Part shown: positions 35,074 to 44,466 of the stretch, in pieces | How the letters are laid out: every line of letters begins with the position of its first letter | Numbering within the stretch: the stretch's first letter is position 1 | Assembly: GCF_036345255.1 (NCBI RefSeq) | Contig: NZ_CP107783.1 | Span: 3,397,501-3,461,500, forward strand | Source: Streptomyces sp. NBC_00569 | Lineage (GTDB): Bacteria > Actinomycetota > Actinomycetes > Streptomycetales > Streptomycetaceae | DNA: 64,000 nt | Direction of reading: 5' to 3' | The notes under the pieces: model-generated | The model's database searches: none | Seen by the model: the letters and a program-made list of their open reading frames with translations, nothing else | Told to the model about the DNA's origin: nothing | Position numbers and translations under genes: made by a program

Positions 35074-35676
35074 TCAGCACGGGCCCTCCTTCGAAGTCAC
35101 CGCCAGCTGATACGCGCGCTCGGTGATGGTTCCCTCGCCGCCCGCGATGCCTGGCGGCGTGTAGTCGTCCTTCGCCCGCCGGGTGCGTTCGATGTGTGTG
35201 CAGAACACCGCGTCCGTGCCGTCCGCCTGCACCGTGAAGTACGCGTCGGTGTCCGTGTTCGTGTCGGCCGGGCCGGCGTCCACGCCGGACTGGGGTGCTC
35301 CCCCGCCGCCGTACTGGATGACCTTGTCCTCGAGCAGGGACGCGTAGTCGTCGAAGTAGGCGGAGTCCGTGGTGAGTCCGTCGTCGCGGTACATCCAGCC
35401 GTCCAGGCCGTCCGTGGCCTGGTGTACCGCGCTGGTCAGTTCGTCGTCGCTCCAGCCCGAGTCTGCCGAGACCCGCAGCAGGTCGAACCCCTCGAACACC
35501 ATGACGCCCGCCATGATCAGGAAGACCACGCGGCCCACGACGAAAGCGGCGTCAGGGAGATCGGGCGCCGACGGGTTGAGGCTGTGGCGCCAGCCGCGTA
35601 CGCGGTCCGACTTGACGCACGCAGCCAACAACAGCAGGACTGCGACGCCGAAGCTGATCGCGATCATCGCGGTCAT
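35074..35676 (-). CDS. Membrane protein translationally coupled to mycosin 2
   Basis: 200 residues. Two membrane segments at about residues 4-20 (AISFGVAVLLLLAACV) and 47-63 (VVGRVVFLIMAGVMVFEGF) are followed by an extracytoplasmic, Asp-rich domain containing two cysteines (VFCTHIERT and the final EGPC) that could form a disulphide. AAC near residue 20 resembles a lipobox, but the second membrane span argues against a lipoprotein. Its ATG overlaps the mycosin stop by 4 bases, so the two proteins are probably made together and may interact. I do not recognise the family; linkage to mycosin suggests a T7SS accessory membrane protein. Confidence 0.7.
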   Translation of the reverse strand: MTAMIAISFGVAVLLLLAACVKSDRVRGWRHSLNPSAPDLPDAAFVVGRVVFLIMAGVMVFEGFDLLRVSADSGWSDDELTSAVHQATDGLDGWMYRDDGLTTDSAYFDDYASLLEDKVIQYGGGGAPQSGVDAGPADTNTDTDAYFTVQADGTDAVFCTHIERTRRAKDDYTPPGIAGGEGTITERAYQLAVTSKEGPC

Positions 35677-36947
35677 GAGCCGCCTGCCGCGTTCCCTCGC
35701 CGACGCCGCGCGTCCCGTACCGCGACGGCCGTTCCTCCCAGGCCCGCCACCAGCACCGCGGTCCCGACGACCGTGTACGTGGCCAGGCGGGTGTTGCGCT
35801 GCTCGGCCGTCTCGCCGAAGTGGAGTTTCGCCGCCGTAGGAGCCTTCGCCCGGGTGACGCCCTCGTCGGGGGACGGGGACTCGATCGGGTGATCCGGATC
35901 CTCCGTGACCGCGCGGACGGGGTCGACGACACCCCAGCCGACCAGGCGGTCGTGGCCCGAGATCGAGCGTTCCGCGGTCTGTTCCATCTGGGCGACCACC
36001 TCCGCCGCCGTCCAGTCGGGGTGCTTCGCCTTGACGAGGGCCGCGACCCCGGCGACGTAGGGGGCGGAGAAGCTGGTGCCGTTGTCCGAACAGTGGCCGG
36101 CGCCCGGGACCGTGGAGACCATGTCCACGCCCGGCGCCGCCACGCCCACGAAGTAGCCCTCCTGGGAGAACGCGGCGCGTTCGTTGTTGCGGTCCGAGGC
36201 CGCGACCGCCAGGACGCCGGGGAACGACGCCGGGTAGGTCTTCTGCACCTTGCCGTCCAGGCCGTCATTGCCTGCCGAGGCGACGACCACGATCTTGGCG
36301 GCCAACGCCGAGTCGACCGCGTCCTGCAGCACCTGGTCGGGTTTGACCGCGTTCGCCGTGTCCTGGGAGATGTTGATGACCTGGGCGCCGACTTGCTTCG
36401 CGTACAGGATGGCCGACGCGAGGCTCGCGGCCGTGCCGTGGCCCTCCGCGTCGTTCTGCTGGATCGGGATGATCGTGGCTTCGGGGGCCAGGCCGACGAA
36501 GCCGGTGCCCTTGGCCGGGCGCGCGGCGATGATGCCCGCGACGCGTGTGCCGTGGCCCACGGTGTCGGTGGTGCCGTTCTCCTTGCCGCGTGCGATCTTC
36601 TCGCCGTTGTCGTCCTTGAGATTCTTGGGCAGCAGGTTCTTGCCCTTGGACGCGTCAACGGCGTGTGTGAGCTGCGGGTTCTTGACGTCGACGCCCGTGT
36701 CGATGACGGCGACCTTGACGCCCTTGCCCTTGGTCTCGCTCCACAGGTCGTCCAGGAGGACGCGCTGGAGCGACCAGGGACGGCCCGCGTACTTCGGGTT
36801 CTTCGGGCCGAAGGTGCACTGTTCACCGTCGGCGGCCGCGGGCCCGGCGGGCAGGAGCGCGGTGGTCGTCACGGTCACGGTCAGCGCGGCGACCAGTGCC
36901 GCCCTGCGCGTCCACGTGGCTGCGGATTCCCCGGATGCGTACGCCAT
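35673..36947 (-). CDS. mycP: Mycosin-type subtilisin-like protease (T7SS), copy 2
   Basis: 424 residues, S8 family. The signal peptide covers about residues 1-39 (ends PAAADG). The triad is Asp83 (AVIDTGVD), His132 (VGHGTRVA) and Ser292 (NGTSFSAP), with the oxyanion Asn227 (ASAGNDG), so it should be active. A linker rich in Pro/Glu and a C-terminal membrane helix (YTVVGTAVLVAGLGGTAVAV) with an Arg-rich cytosolic end complete the mycosin layout. It is 14 bases downstream of eccB and coupled to the membrane-protein gene after it. Being next to eccB, it is the likely structural partner of the ESX complex, while copy 1 sits with the substrates. Confidence 0.94.
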   Translation of the reverse strand: MAYASGESAATWTRRAALVAALTVTVTTTALLPAGPAAADGEQCTFGPKNPKYAGRPWSLQRVLLDDLWSETKGKGVKVAVIDTGVDVKNPQLTHAVDASKGKNLLPKNLKDDNGEKIARGKENGTTDTVGHGTRVAGIIAARPAKGTGFVGLAPEATIIPIQQNDAEGHGTAASLASAILYAKQVGAQVINISQDTANAVKPDQVLQDAVDSALAAKIVVVASAGNDGLDGKVQKTYPASFPGVLAVAASDRNNERAAFSQEGYFVGVAAPGVDMVSTVPGAGHCSDNGTSFSAPYVAGVAALVKAKHPDWTAAEVVAQMEQTAERSISGHDRLVGWGVVDPVRAVTEDPDHPIESPSPDEGVTRAKAPTAAKLHFGETAEQRNTRLATYTVVGTAVLVAGLGGTAVAVRDARRRRGNAAGGS

Positions 36948-36961
36948 CGTGTCCCCCGGCC

Positions 36962-38494
36962 CTAGGAGCCCTGCGGCTGGCTGGCCGCCGTCGTGGACAG
37001 GCGCGGGCCCGTGGGCAGGAACTGCGACCAGGCGAGCGGGATCGGCGCCGGGTCGACCTTGTCGTAACCGAGCCTGGTCACCGCTTGTTTGGCCTCGTTA
37101 CGCCGGGCCTCGCGCTCCTTCGCGGTGGTGCCGATGCCCGCGTCGTCGCCGCCGCTGTCGCTGTTGGACTGCATCGCGTAACGGAGGCCCGTGTCGGTGA
37201 CGAGGAACACGGGGCCCACGCTGGTCTCGGTGCCCGTGAACTGACGGTAGAGCTGGCCCGAACCGGCGGTGACGTAGGCACTGGAGGAGCCGACGGGCAG
37301 GGGGGCGGGGAAGTTCTTGCCGGCCCAGGTGCTGAGGGTGGTGCCGCCGTTGTCGGGGTCGACCTTGTCGAGGACGTTGCAGACGGTGTTGCGGCTGCCG
37401 GCCGCGGTGGTGGCCTCGTTGACCGTCTTCGGCTCGTACTTCGGCCAGTTGGCGGGCCCGAAGCTCTTGCCGGCGACGATGGCACCCGGGCCCACCTTGA
37501 GCGGCTCGCCGTTCTGGTGCAAGGGGTCGAGTTCGGGGCTGCCCAGGAGCAGGTGGGCGGTGAAGTCGGTGATCGGGGCGACCGTGTCGGGCAGGACGAC
37601 GTAGTACTGGTCCGGCGTCTTGAGGACCATGCCGACGCGGTTCGCGGTGCCGTCCAGCGTGCTGCTCGTCCGGGCGGCGGCGCCGGGGTTGCCGTTGAGC
37701 TTCGGGAACGAGATCTGCGTGCCCTTGTTGAGGGTGTCCAGCCAGTCCCTGGAGACGCGCTCCGGCTTCTGGCCGGCGGGGAGGTCGATGCCCAGGGCGC
37801 GCAGGAGCTGTTCCTTGTCGGGGCCCTGTTCGATGGGGTAGGCGGTGCCGTGGGCGTCGACGACGTACTCGGTCCTGGCCTTGTCCGGGCCGACGACGTA
37901 CATCAGGTCGCCGCCGCTCAGCTTGGACTCGCGGCCCTCGGTCTTCGCCAGGTCGCGCTTCGCGAGGACGAACGCCGCCTTCTGGATGGCGCGGCCGCCC
38001 TCGCCCGGGCGCTCACAGACGGCCCAGCGCTTCGCGGACTCCGCCTCGGAGTCCGGCGGCAGACGGTCGGGGGCGTACGGGATGCCGATCGTGGCGCCGT
38101 GCGGGATCTTGCCGCTGTCGAGCACGTCCTCGGACACCGTCACCGGGGCGTTGTCGCTCGGGTCCACGAGGAGCTTGGCCGACGCCATGTTGAGGACGGG
38201 GTGAAGCTGTTTCTTGCCGTCCGTCTTCAGGACCACGTAACGCGTCGTCGACTTGCTCGCGACGATGACGTTCTTGTGGAGCTCGTCCCACTTGGGCGGC
38301 GCCGTCGGCTTGAACATCCCCCACGCCCCGAACACCGCGAGGACGACGATGCCGACGATGACGCCCGGCAGCACCGCACGCAGCGGCTTCGGTGCCCCTT
38401 CCTCCGAACCGGAGGGTGAGGGCTGAAGGAAGGACGCGAGCGTACGACGCTTCGCGAAGGTGTAGGCGTTGAGTTCGTCCCGCCGTGATGCCAT
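36962..38494 (-). CDS. eccB: Type VII secretion protein EccB
   Basis: 510 residues. A cytosolic N-terminus (MASRRDELNAYTFAKRRTLASFL, in short MASRRDELNAYTFAKRR) typical of EccB precedes a single membrane span at about residues 42-60 and a large extracytoplasmic domain of R-repeats, with cysteines in WAVCERPGEG and NTVCNVLDK. The ATG at 38492-38494 is preferred because the family starts with MASRRDE; an upstream in-frame ATG adds nine residues. EccB forms the outward-facing part of the ESX membrane complex and contacts mycosin. It is divergent from eccE across 176 bases and is followed by mycosin 2 after 14 bases. Confidence 0.94.
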   Translation of the reverse strand: MASRRDELNAYTFAKRRTLASFLQPSPSGSEEGAPKPLRAVLPGVIVGIVVLAVFGAWGMFKPTAPPKWDELHKNVIVASKSTTRYVVLKTDGKKQLHPVLNMASAKLLVDPSDNAPVTVSEDVLDSGKIPHGATIGIPYAPDRLPPDSEAESAKRWAVCERPGEGGRAIQKAAFVLAKRDLAKTEGRESKLSGGDLMYVVGPDKARTEYVVDAHGTAYPIEQGPDKEQLLRALGIDLPAGQKPERVSRDWLDTLNKGTQISFPKLNGNPGAAARTSSTLDGTANRVGMVLKTPDQYYVVLPDTVAPITDFTAHLLLGSPELDPLHQNGEPLKVGPGAIVAGKSFGPANWPKYEPKTVNEATTAAGSRNTVCNVLDKVDPDNGGTTLSTWAGKNFPAPLPVGSSSAYVTAGSGQLYRQFTGTETSVGPVFLVTDTGLRYAMQSNSDSGGDDAGIGTTAKEREARRNEAKQAVTRLGYDKVDPAPIPLAWSQFLPTGPRLSTTAASQPQGS

Positions 38495-38670
38495 CTGTGT
38501 CCGCTTCTCCCCGTGCAGCACTCGGGGGCACCTGCGTCCCCCGCCCTCCGTTGTCAGACCCGGCCCCTACTATGCCTGTTGCGTGGTTGTGCGTGTGGGA
38601 CGGGTAGGGTGCTGGGGCCTTCAAAGGCCCTGTACGTCAGGGATTTTCGGGAGAGTTCGGGGGGTTTGGA

Positions 38671-40035
38671 GTGATGGCTTCCGCAACGCGGACCCGGTCG
38701 CGGTCGCAATCCCGGTCGCGGTCGGACGGTCGGCCGGGACCGGGAGACGGTGCGCCGGCGGCTCGGTCCGGCGGTGGGGCCGGCTCTCCGGCGGCGCCCG
38801 CCGGTCCGGTCTCGCTTCATCTGAAGTCGCGTTCCGGACGGGCCGGGTCGTTCCGGCTCCAGCAGATGGTGATGATCGAGGTCGCCGCCGCACTGGTCGT
38901 CGGCGCAGCAGTTGTCGACAAGCTGGCCATGGTGCCCGCGGGCGTCGTCGCCGTGATCCTCGTCCTGTTCGCCGTCGTACGCCGCCGGGGGCGGTCGCTG
39001 CCCGAGTGGCTCGGCACCGTCCTGGCGCTGCGCGCGCGCAAGCGCCGTGCGGCGAGCACACCGGTTCCGCCCGGCACGGAGCCGGGCCTCGCTCCGGCCG
39101 TCGAGTGCGACCCGTCGCTGCGGACGTACAGCTACAGCCGCGGTGACGACCGCGACCAGCGGCCCATCGGCATGGTCGGCGACGGCGGCTTCCTGACCGC
39201 CGTGCTCCAGGTCGAGTCGGACGCCACCGCCCTGCGGGCCGAGCGCTCCCGGCGGCCGCTGCCGATAGGGATCGTGCGGGACGCCCTCGACGTCGACGGG
39301 ATCCAGCTCGAATCGGCGCAGATCGTGCTGCACACGCAGCCCGCGCCCGCGCTGCACCTGCCGCAGCAGTCCGTGGCGGTGAGCAACTACGCGCCGCTGC
39401 AGGCCCAGACCGGCTCTCCCGCCGTCCGCATCACGTGGATCGCCCTGAAGCTCGACCCGGAGCTGTGCCCGGAGGCCGTGGCCGCGCGCGGGGGCGGCAC
39501 CGCGGGAGCGCAGAAGTGCGTGGCCCGCGCGGCCCAGCATCTGGCGAGCCGGCTGACCGGCGCGGGCTTCCGCGCCAGCGTGCTGACGGAGGAGGAGCTC
39601 ACGGCCGCCGTCGCCACGTCGGCGTGCGCCAACCCCATGGTGACGGCGCAGGCCGGGCGGAGCGAGCTGCCGCAGCGGAGGACCGAGGAGTCCGGCCGCA
39701 GCTGGCGCTGCGACAACCGCAGGCACACCACGTACTGGGTGCGGCGCTGGCCGCAGCTCGGCGGATCCGGGCCCGCTCTGCACCAGTTGGTCGCACTGTT
39801 GACCACGGTGCCCGCGCTGGCCACGACGTTCAGCCTGACACTGTCCCGCGGTGACCAGCGGGACATCCAGCTCTGCGGACACATGCGGATCACGGGACGC
39901 AGCGAGAGCGAGCTGACCACAGCCCGGCGGTCCCTGGAGACCGCCGCCCGGCAGGCCAAGACGGGTCTCGTCCGGCTCGACCGAGAGCAACTGCCCGGAG
40001 TTCTCGCCACGTTGCCCCTCGGAGGTGCGCGCTGA
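38671..40035 (+). CDS. eccE: Type VII secretion protein EccE
   Basis: 454 residues. A disordered Ser/Arg/Gly/Pro-rich N-terminus (about residues 1-50) is followed by two adjacent membrane spans at about 65-82 and 87-101 and a cytosolic domain. That domain includes DGGFLTAVLQVE and a C-terminal helical part ending RLDREQLPGVLATLPLGG, the organisation of EccE. GTG at 38671 and ATG at 38674 are both possible starts; GGGGGG lies 6 bases before the first. EccE sits at the periphery of the ESX membrane complex. Its stop overlaps the next start by one base (TGATG), coupling it to the 272-residue protein, and eccB is divergent. Confidence 0.88.
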   Translation: MMASATRTRSRSQSRSRSDGRPGPGDGAPAARSGGGAGSPAAPAGPVSLHLKSRSGRAGSFRLQQMVMIEVAAALVVGAAVVDKLAMVPAGVVAVILVLFAVVRRRGRSLPEWLGTVLALRARKRRAASTPVPPGTEPGLAPAVECDPSLRTYSYSRGDDRDQRPIGMVGDGGFLTAVLQVESDATALRAERSRRPLPIGIVRDALDVDGIQLESAQIVLHTQPAPALHLPQQSVAVSNYAPLQAQTGSPAVRITWIALKLDPELCPEAVAARGGGTAGAQKCVARAAQHLASRLTGAGFRASVLTEEELTAAVATSACANPMVTAQAGRSELPQRRTEESGRSWRCDNRRHTTYWVRRWPQLGGSGPALHQLVALLTTVPALATTFSLTLSRGDQRDIQLCGHMRITGRSESELTTARRSLETAARQAKTGLVRLDREQLPGVLATLPLGGAR

Positions 40036-40853
40036 TGGCCATGACGTCATCTCCCCCGGCCGGTGCAGGATCCTGGGACGGAAACTCCTGGAACGGCAAT
40101 GGGTACGGAAACGGCAATGCGGGCGCGGCTCCCGCGCCTGCCGCCGGTGACCGGCCCCGTACCGGGTTCGGACTCTTCGGACCGCGGCACCAGCGTCACA
40201 CGCTCTCCGTGGAGCAGTTGGACTCGCTCGCGCTGCCCATCGGGGACGACGGTGTCGTCGTCGGCGTCGATGCCGACGGCCAGCCCGCCGTGCTCGGGGT
40301 GAACCGGCCGACGCCGTACGACATGGTGCTCATCGGTGGCCTGTGGACGGCTCAGGTGCTCGCGCTGCGGGCCGCCGCGACGGGCGCGCGGGTAGCGGTG
40401 GAGACCGGGCGGGCCCAGGCCTGGGCGCAGTTGGTGCAGGCGGTCGGTGGCGGCCAGTCCGGGATGACGGTGCACGACGTCGGGCGGGTGCCGCCGCAGG
40501 GCGCGTCCGCCGGCGGCCCGGTGCTCGTGGTGCGGGACTGCGGTATGCGTCCGCCGCGCGGGCGCGTGGCGTCCGCGCCGTGGCAGTCCGTGCTGACGCT
40601 GCTTCCCTATCTGAGCCCGGTGGCGCCCCGGTTGATGCGTCAGGCGCGGCTCGTCGGGGTCCAGCGGGTCTCGCCGGACGAGGCGGCGGAGATCGGCCGT
40701 GTCATCGGACTTCCACGTGGCGAGTGGGAGTCCCTGCCGACCCTCGCGGACGGCGTCACTCTGTGGTGCACCGACCGCGACCGGCAGTACGTGATGACCC
40801 GGGCGACGGACGCCGAGACCGGATTGTTGGGTAACGCGCGCCGCATGGACTGA
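40035..40853 (+). CDS. T7SS-linked protein following eccE, unknown function
   Basis: 272 residues. An Asn/Gly/Pro-rich disordered start (residues 1-45) precedes a globular alpha/beta domain: LSVEQLDSLALPIGDDGVVVGVDADGQPAVLGV, PYDMVLIGGLWTAQVLALRAAATGARVAVETG, VLVVRDCG and later DRDRQYVMTRATDA. The segment MVLIGGLWTAQVLALR is in the position where P-loop ATPases have GxxGxGK, but the loop is absent, so this may be a degenerate nucleotide-binding fold. There is no membrane helix. It is translationally coupled to eccE by a 1-base overlap, so it is probably a cytosolic accessory of the ESX complex. I do not recognise a named family. Confidence 0.7.
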   Translation: MAMTSSPPAGAGSWDGNSWNGNGYGNGNAGAAPAPAAGDRPRTGFGLFGPRHQRHTLSVEQLDSLALPIGDDGVVVGVDADGQPAVLGVNRPTPYDMVLIGGLWTAQVLALRAAATGARVAVETGRAQAWAQLVQAVGGGQSGMTVHDVGRVPPQGASAGGPVLVVRDCGMRPPRGRVASAPWQSVLTLLPYLSPVAPRLMRQARLVGVQRVSPDEAAEIGRVIGLPRGEWESLPTLADGVTLWCTDRDRQYVMTRATDAETGLLGNARRMD

Positions 40854-41190
40854 GACCGGCCCGGAGCCCGCCGCAGAGCGATCCGGCGATCGAACTCGGT
40901 CCCCTTTGCGGCTTATTCGGGCAGTTTGCGCGTGACGGACTGAGGGGTGTTCGTCACTTCCGTATCGCTTGGACATCACTTGTTGGCCGGGTGTGACCTC
41001 CTGGACGGCGTCGGCGGGACGGACGGGCCTGCCGTGCTCGCGGTTTTGGTGATTAGGCTGGGACCAGGACGCGCGCGAGAACCCACGAGCGGCTCGTAGG
41101 CGTCCGAGGGGAAGAGCGCGGCGGATCGGACGACAGGAACGGTCGCCCCCCACCACGGCACGAGGGTGCTCGACCACACCAGGAGGCATT
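40854..41190. other. Intergenic region before the EspI-like gene
   Basis: No gene is seen in these 337 bases. TAGGCT at 41054-41059 (plus strand) resembles a -10, but no good -35 precedes it. There is no clear terminator for the upstream gene and no long repeat. The GGAGG just before the 41191 start is the ribosome site of the next gene. Confidence 0.35.
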
Positions 41191-44136
41191 GTGAACAGCG
41201 ATCGGGACGAGATCCGCGGGGGCTGGGACACACCCGTCGATGATCACTCCGACGCGGAGTCCGCCACTGAGACGACGGGCGAGTTCACCATCGACTACGC
41301 CCCACCGGCCTGGTACACGCAGAACGCGTCGTCCGGCACGGGCGAGACCCCCTCGGCCACACCGGCCACGCCTCCGCCGCCGGTGCCTCCCGTCCCCGCG
41401 CCGGTGACGCCCCCGGCGCCGCCCGCGCCCTACACGCCGTACACGTCGGCCGCTTCGGCCGCTTCGGCCCCTGAGCCGGACGCGGGTTCGGGGAACGGGG
41501 ATCTGGAGAGCGGCGCGACGATGCGGTTCTCCGCGGCCGCGCTGAAGCGGGAGTTCGCCGAACTGGCCGCACAGGACGAGCAGAAGGCCGAGCCGACGGC
41601 CGAGGAGCACAGCGGGAACGCCGGGTCCGGCGGCTCCGACTCGGGTGGCTCGGGTGACTCCGATGACTTCGCTGTCGTCGCCGCAGCCGGGCCCACCGGG
41701 GACGACGAGGTGGCGAGCGCCTCCGCGGACTCCGCGGAGAGCGGGGACACCGACATCACTCAGGCCTCGGCCGACAGCACCGACTCCGAGGCCGCCTCCG
41801 ACGGCGCGTCCCAGGCGGAGGGCTCGGAGGGCTCGGACGACACCGGCTCCGGCGCCACCCAAGCCGCCCAGGCCGCTACTACGCCCGCGTCGGCCGACGC
41901 GGGCGCGGACACCGGTACCCCCGCCGACACCGACACACCCGCAGCCCCGGACGCACAGGACGCCCCCGCCGCCTGGGCCCCGCCGCCCGTGCCGCAGGAC
42001 GGTATCCCGCCGCTGCCCCCGGCGTTCCAGCCCGCCGCCCCCACGTCGGCCCCGCAGTGGCCCGCGCAGCAGCAGCCCGGCGCGCCGGTTCCGGCCCAGG
42101 CCGCGCCGCCGACCTGGCCCGCACAGAACACCCCGCCCGCGCCGCAGGGCGGTTACGGCTTCCCACAGCAGCCGGCGCCCGCCGACCCGCAGCAGCCCGC
42201 GCCCCCGGCACCGCCGCAGCAGCAAGGCTACGGGTTCCCGCAGCCGACGCCGCCCGGCCCCGCCGCACCGAACCAGCCCGCCCCGCAAGGCGGTTACGGG
42301 TTCCCACAGCAGCCCCAGCCCGGCACACCCAACCAGCCCGCCCCGCAAGGCGGTTACGGGTTCCCGCAGCAGCAGCCCCAGCCCGGCACGGGCTACGGGT
42401 TCCCGCAGCCGCAGCCCGGAGCCCCCGCTCAGGGACACCCGGCCGGGCCCAACACCCCGGCCCCGCCCGCCCCGCACCTCCCGGCGCAGCAGAACCCTCA
42501 GCAGCCGCCGGCACCGCACACGCAGCAGCCCGGCCCCCAGCCTCCGGTCGCACAGCAGCCGCAGCCGCACCAGCAGCAGCCCGCGCCGCAGGCCCCGGCC
42601 CCCCACCCGGGCCAGCCCGATCAGCAGGCCCAGGGTCAGCCCGGCCAGTTCCAGGGCCAGCCCGGTCAGCCCTTCCCCGGACAGGCGCCCCCCGCCGACC
42701 CCCGTGCGGGCGGCGCCTGGCCGCAGCCCATTCAGCACGACCAGCGCACGCCCACGAACGTCGGCGGTGCGCCGCTCGGCTACACGGCGGCCGTGGAGCT
42801 GTCGGCCGACCGGCTGCTCAACAACAAGAAGCAGAAGGCGAAGAGCACCCGCCCCGGCGGCGGCAACTCGCGCTTCAAGCTCGGCGGCAAGAAGGAGGAG
42901 GTCGAGCGGCAGCGGAAGCTGGACCTGATCCGCACGCCGGTCCTCTCCTGCTACCGGATCGCCGTCATCAGCCTCAAGGGCGGCGTGGGCAAGACGACCA
43001 CGACGACGGCGCTCGGTTCGACGCTCGCCACGGAACGCCAGGACAAGATCCTCGCGATCGACGCCAACCCGGACGCCGGCACGCTCGGCCGCCGCGTGCG
43101 CCGTGAGACCGGGGCGACCATCCGAGACCTGGTGCAGGCGATCCCGCACCTCAACTCGTACATGGACATCCGGCGGTTCACCTCGCAGGCGCCGTCCGGC
43201 CTGGAGATCATCGCGAACGACGTGGACCCGGCGGTCTCGACGACGTTCAACGACACGGACTACCGCAGCGCGATCGACGTGCTCGGCAAGCAGTACCCGA
43301 TCATCCTGACCGACTCCGGCACCGGCCTGCTGTACTCCGCGATGCGCGGAGTCCTCGACCTCGCCGACCAGTTGATCATCATCTCGACGCCGTCCGTGGA
43401 CGGCGCGAGCAGCGCCAGCACGACGCTCGACTGGCTGTCGGCGCACGGGTACGCGGACCTGGTGTCGCGTTCCATCACGGTCATCTCCGGGGTCCGCGAG
43501 ACCGGCAAGATGATCAAGGTCGACGACATCGTGTCGCACTTCGAGACGCGGTGCCGCGGCGTGGTGGTGGTGCCGTTCGACGAGCACCTCGCGGCCGGCG
43601 CCGAGGTCGACCTCGACATGATGCGGCCCAAGGTGCGCGAGGCGTACTTCAACCTCTCGGCGATGGTCGCGGAGGACTTCCCGCGAGCCCAGCAGCAGCA
43701 GGGCCTGTGGACGTCGGACGGCAACCCGCCGCCCACGATGGCTCCCCCGGTGCCGGGTCACCAGCAGCAACCGTACCCCGCGCAGCAGCCCTACCCGGGG
43801 CAGCCGTATCCGGGGCAGCCGGGCGCGCCCCAGCCGCCCGCGCCGGGTCAACAGCCCGCGCCGGGGCAGCAGTTCCCGGGCCAGCCCTACCCCGGCCAGC
43901 CGTATCCGCAGCAGCCCGGCCAGGCTCAGGCCGGCGCCCCCGGCCAGCCCCCGCAGGCGGGTCAGCAGCCGGGTCAGCCGAGCCAGCCCGGCCCCCCGCA
44001 GATGTGGCAGCAGCAGCCCCCCGCGCCGGGTCAGCCCGTGCCCGGTCAGCCGCCCGCCCCCGGCCAGGCCGCCCCCGGTCAGCCCGGTCAGCCCCTTCCC
44101 CCGTACACCGCACAGCCTCAGCCGCCTCAGCAGTAA
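41191..44136 (+). CDS. EspI-like proline/alanine-rich MinD/ParA-type ATPase
   Basis: 981 residues starting with GTG after a perfect GGAGG. Residues 1-530 are Pro/Ala/Gln/Ser-rich and disordered, with several GYGFPQ repeats (about residues 320-410). Residues about 535-840 form a MinD/ParA-type ATPase: deviant Walker A KGGVGKT at 596-602, the switch region [10 protein letters not shown] and [11 protein letters not shown] later. A second Pro/Gln/Gly-rich tail (about 845-981) follows. This layout is that of mycobacterial EspI, an ESX-1 regulator proposed to sense ATP, and from memory of the SCO5717-type protein of Streptomyces. It is followed by a strong terminator that marks the right end of the T7SS locus. 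Confidence 0.85.
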   Translation: MNSDRDEIRGGWDTPVDDHSDAESATETTGEFTIDYAPPAWYTQNASSGTGETPSATPATPPPPVPPVPAPVTPPAPPAPYTPYTSAASAASAPEPDAGSGNGDLESGATMRFSAAALKREFAELAAQDEQKAEPTAEEHSGNAGSGGSDSGGSGDSDDFAVVAAAGPTGDDEVASASADSAESGDTDITQASADSTDSEAASDGASQAEGSEGSDDTGSGATQAAQAATTPASADAGADTGTPADTDTPAAPDAQDAPAAWAPPPVPQDGIPPLPPAFQPAAPTSAPQWPAQQQPGAPVPAQAAPPTWPAQNTPPAPQGGYGFPQQPAPADPQQPAPPAPPQQQGYGFPQPTPPGPAAPNQPAPQGGYGFPQQPQPGTPNQPAPQGGYGFPQQQPQPGTGYGFPQPQPGAPAQGHPAGPNTPAPPAPHLPAQQNPQQPPAPHTQQPGPQPPVAQQPQPHQQQPAPQAPAPHPGQPDQQAQGQPGQFQGQPGQPFPGQAPPADPRAGGAWPQPIQHDQRTPTNVGGAPLGYTAAVELSADRLLNNKKQKAKSTRPGGGNSRFKLGGKKEEVERQRKLDLIRTPVLSCYRIAVISLKGGVGKTTTTTALGSTLATERQDKILAIDANPDAGTLGRRVRRETGATIRDLVQAIPHLNSYMDIRRFTSQAPSGLEIIANDVDPAVSTTFNDTDYRSAIDVLGKQYPIILTDSGTGLLYSAMRGVLDLADQLIIISTPSVDGASSASTTLDWLSAHGYADLVSRSITVISGVRETGKMIKVDDIVSHFETRCRGVVVVPFDEHLAAGAEVDLDMMRPKVREAYFNLSAMVAEDFPRAQQQQGLWTSDGNPPPTMAPPVPGHQQQPYPAQQPYPGQPYPGQPGAPQPPAPGQQPAPGQQFPGQPYPGQPYPQQPGQAQAGAPGQPPQAGQQPGQPSQPGPPQMWQQQPPAPGQPVPGQPPAPGQAAPGQPGQPLPPYTAQPQPPQQ
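42135..42415 (+). repeat. In-frame GYGFPQ-coding repeats in the EspI-like gene
   Basis: At least five copies of GYGFPQ are encoded here, and two adjacent units share a nearly identical stretch of about 60 bases (GCCCCGCAAGGCGGTTACGG begins each). Slippage between such units could change repeat number without breaking the frame. Confidence 0.8.
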
Positions 44137-44170
44137 CAGCGCTGATATCCCGGCCGTTCGGGTACACGAG

Positions 44171-44203
44171 AGGCCCGCACCGAGACCACGGTGCGGGCCT
44201 TTT
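44171..44203 (+). terminator. Intrinsic terminator of the EspI-like gene
   Basis: AGGCCCGCACCG (44171-44182) pairs perfectly with CGGTGCGGGCCT (44189-44200) around a 6-base loop, and T residues follow. It lies 35 bases after the stop and ends the T7SS locus. Confidence 0.88.
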
Positions 44204-44362
44204 CCGTGCCTGTCGAAATTCCGCCAAACAGCCACCAGGCGCCCATTGTTGAGCGCAACGGGCATCACGCCCTGGCCTGCAAAGCGTCAGAGGTCTCGAC
44301 CAATGTGCGTGAAATGCGGGTCAACTCGTTATTTCCGCAGGCCACATGGGGTTCATGTGCCG

Positions 44363-44392
44363 TTGACGTGCGCAGACTGCCGCTGATAGACA
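44363..44392 (+). promoter_or_regulatory. Candidate promoter of the peptide-transporter operon
   Basis: TTGACG (44363-44368), an 18-base spacer and TAGACA (44387-44392) fit a housekeeping promoter. The transcript would start about 68 bases before the binding-protein ATG. Together with the terminator at 44171 this accounts for the 330-base gap before the gene. Confidence 0.6.
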
Positions 44393-44466
44393 CACACATC
44401 AACCAGCTGGCGTCCCATGATCAACCTGCCACTCCTGCGCGAGCAACGACGCGAGGTCACCGACCC

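Noticed and set aside
9284..44136. The T7SS region as a recently acquired island
   Set aside because: Most genes have host-like composition and, from memory, the locus holds the same place between rpsO and ribF in other Streptomyces. No integrase, tRNA or direct-repeat boundary is seen; only single genes such as the propeller look different.
41053..44268. A 1071-codon open frame opposite the EspI-like gene
   Set aside because: It is a composition shadow with Gly/Arg/Leu-rich product and no ribosome site; the plus-strand frame has a perfect GGAGG and a ParA-type ATPase.
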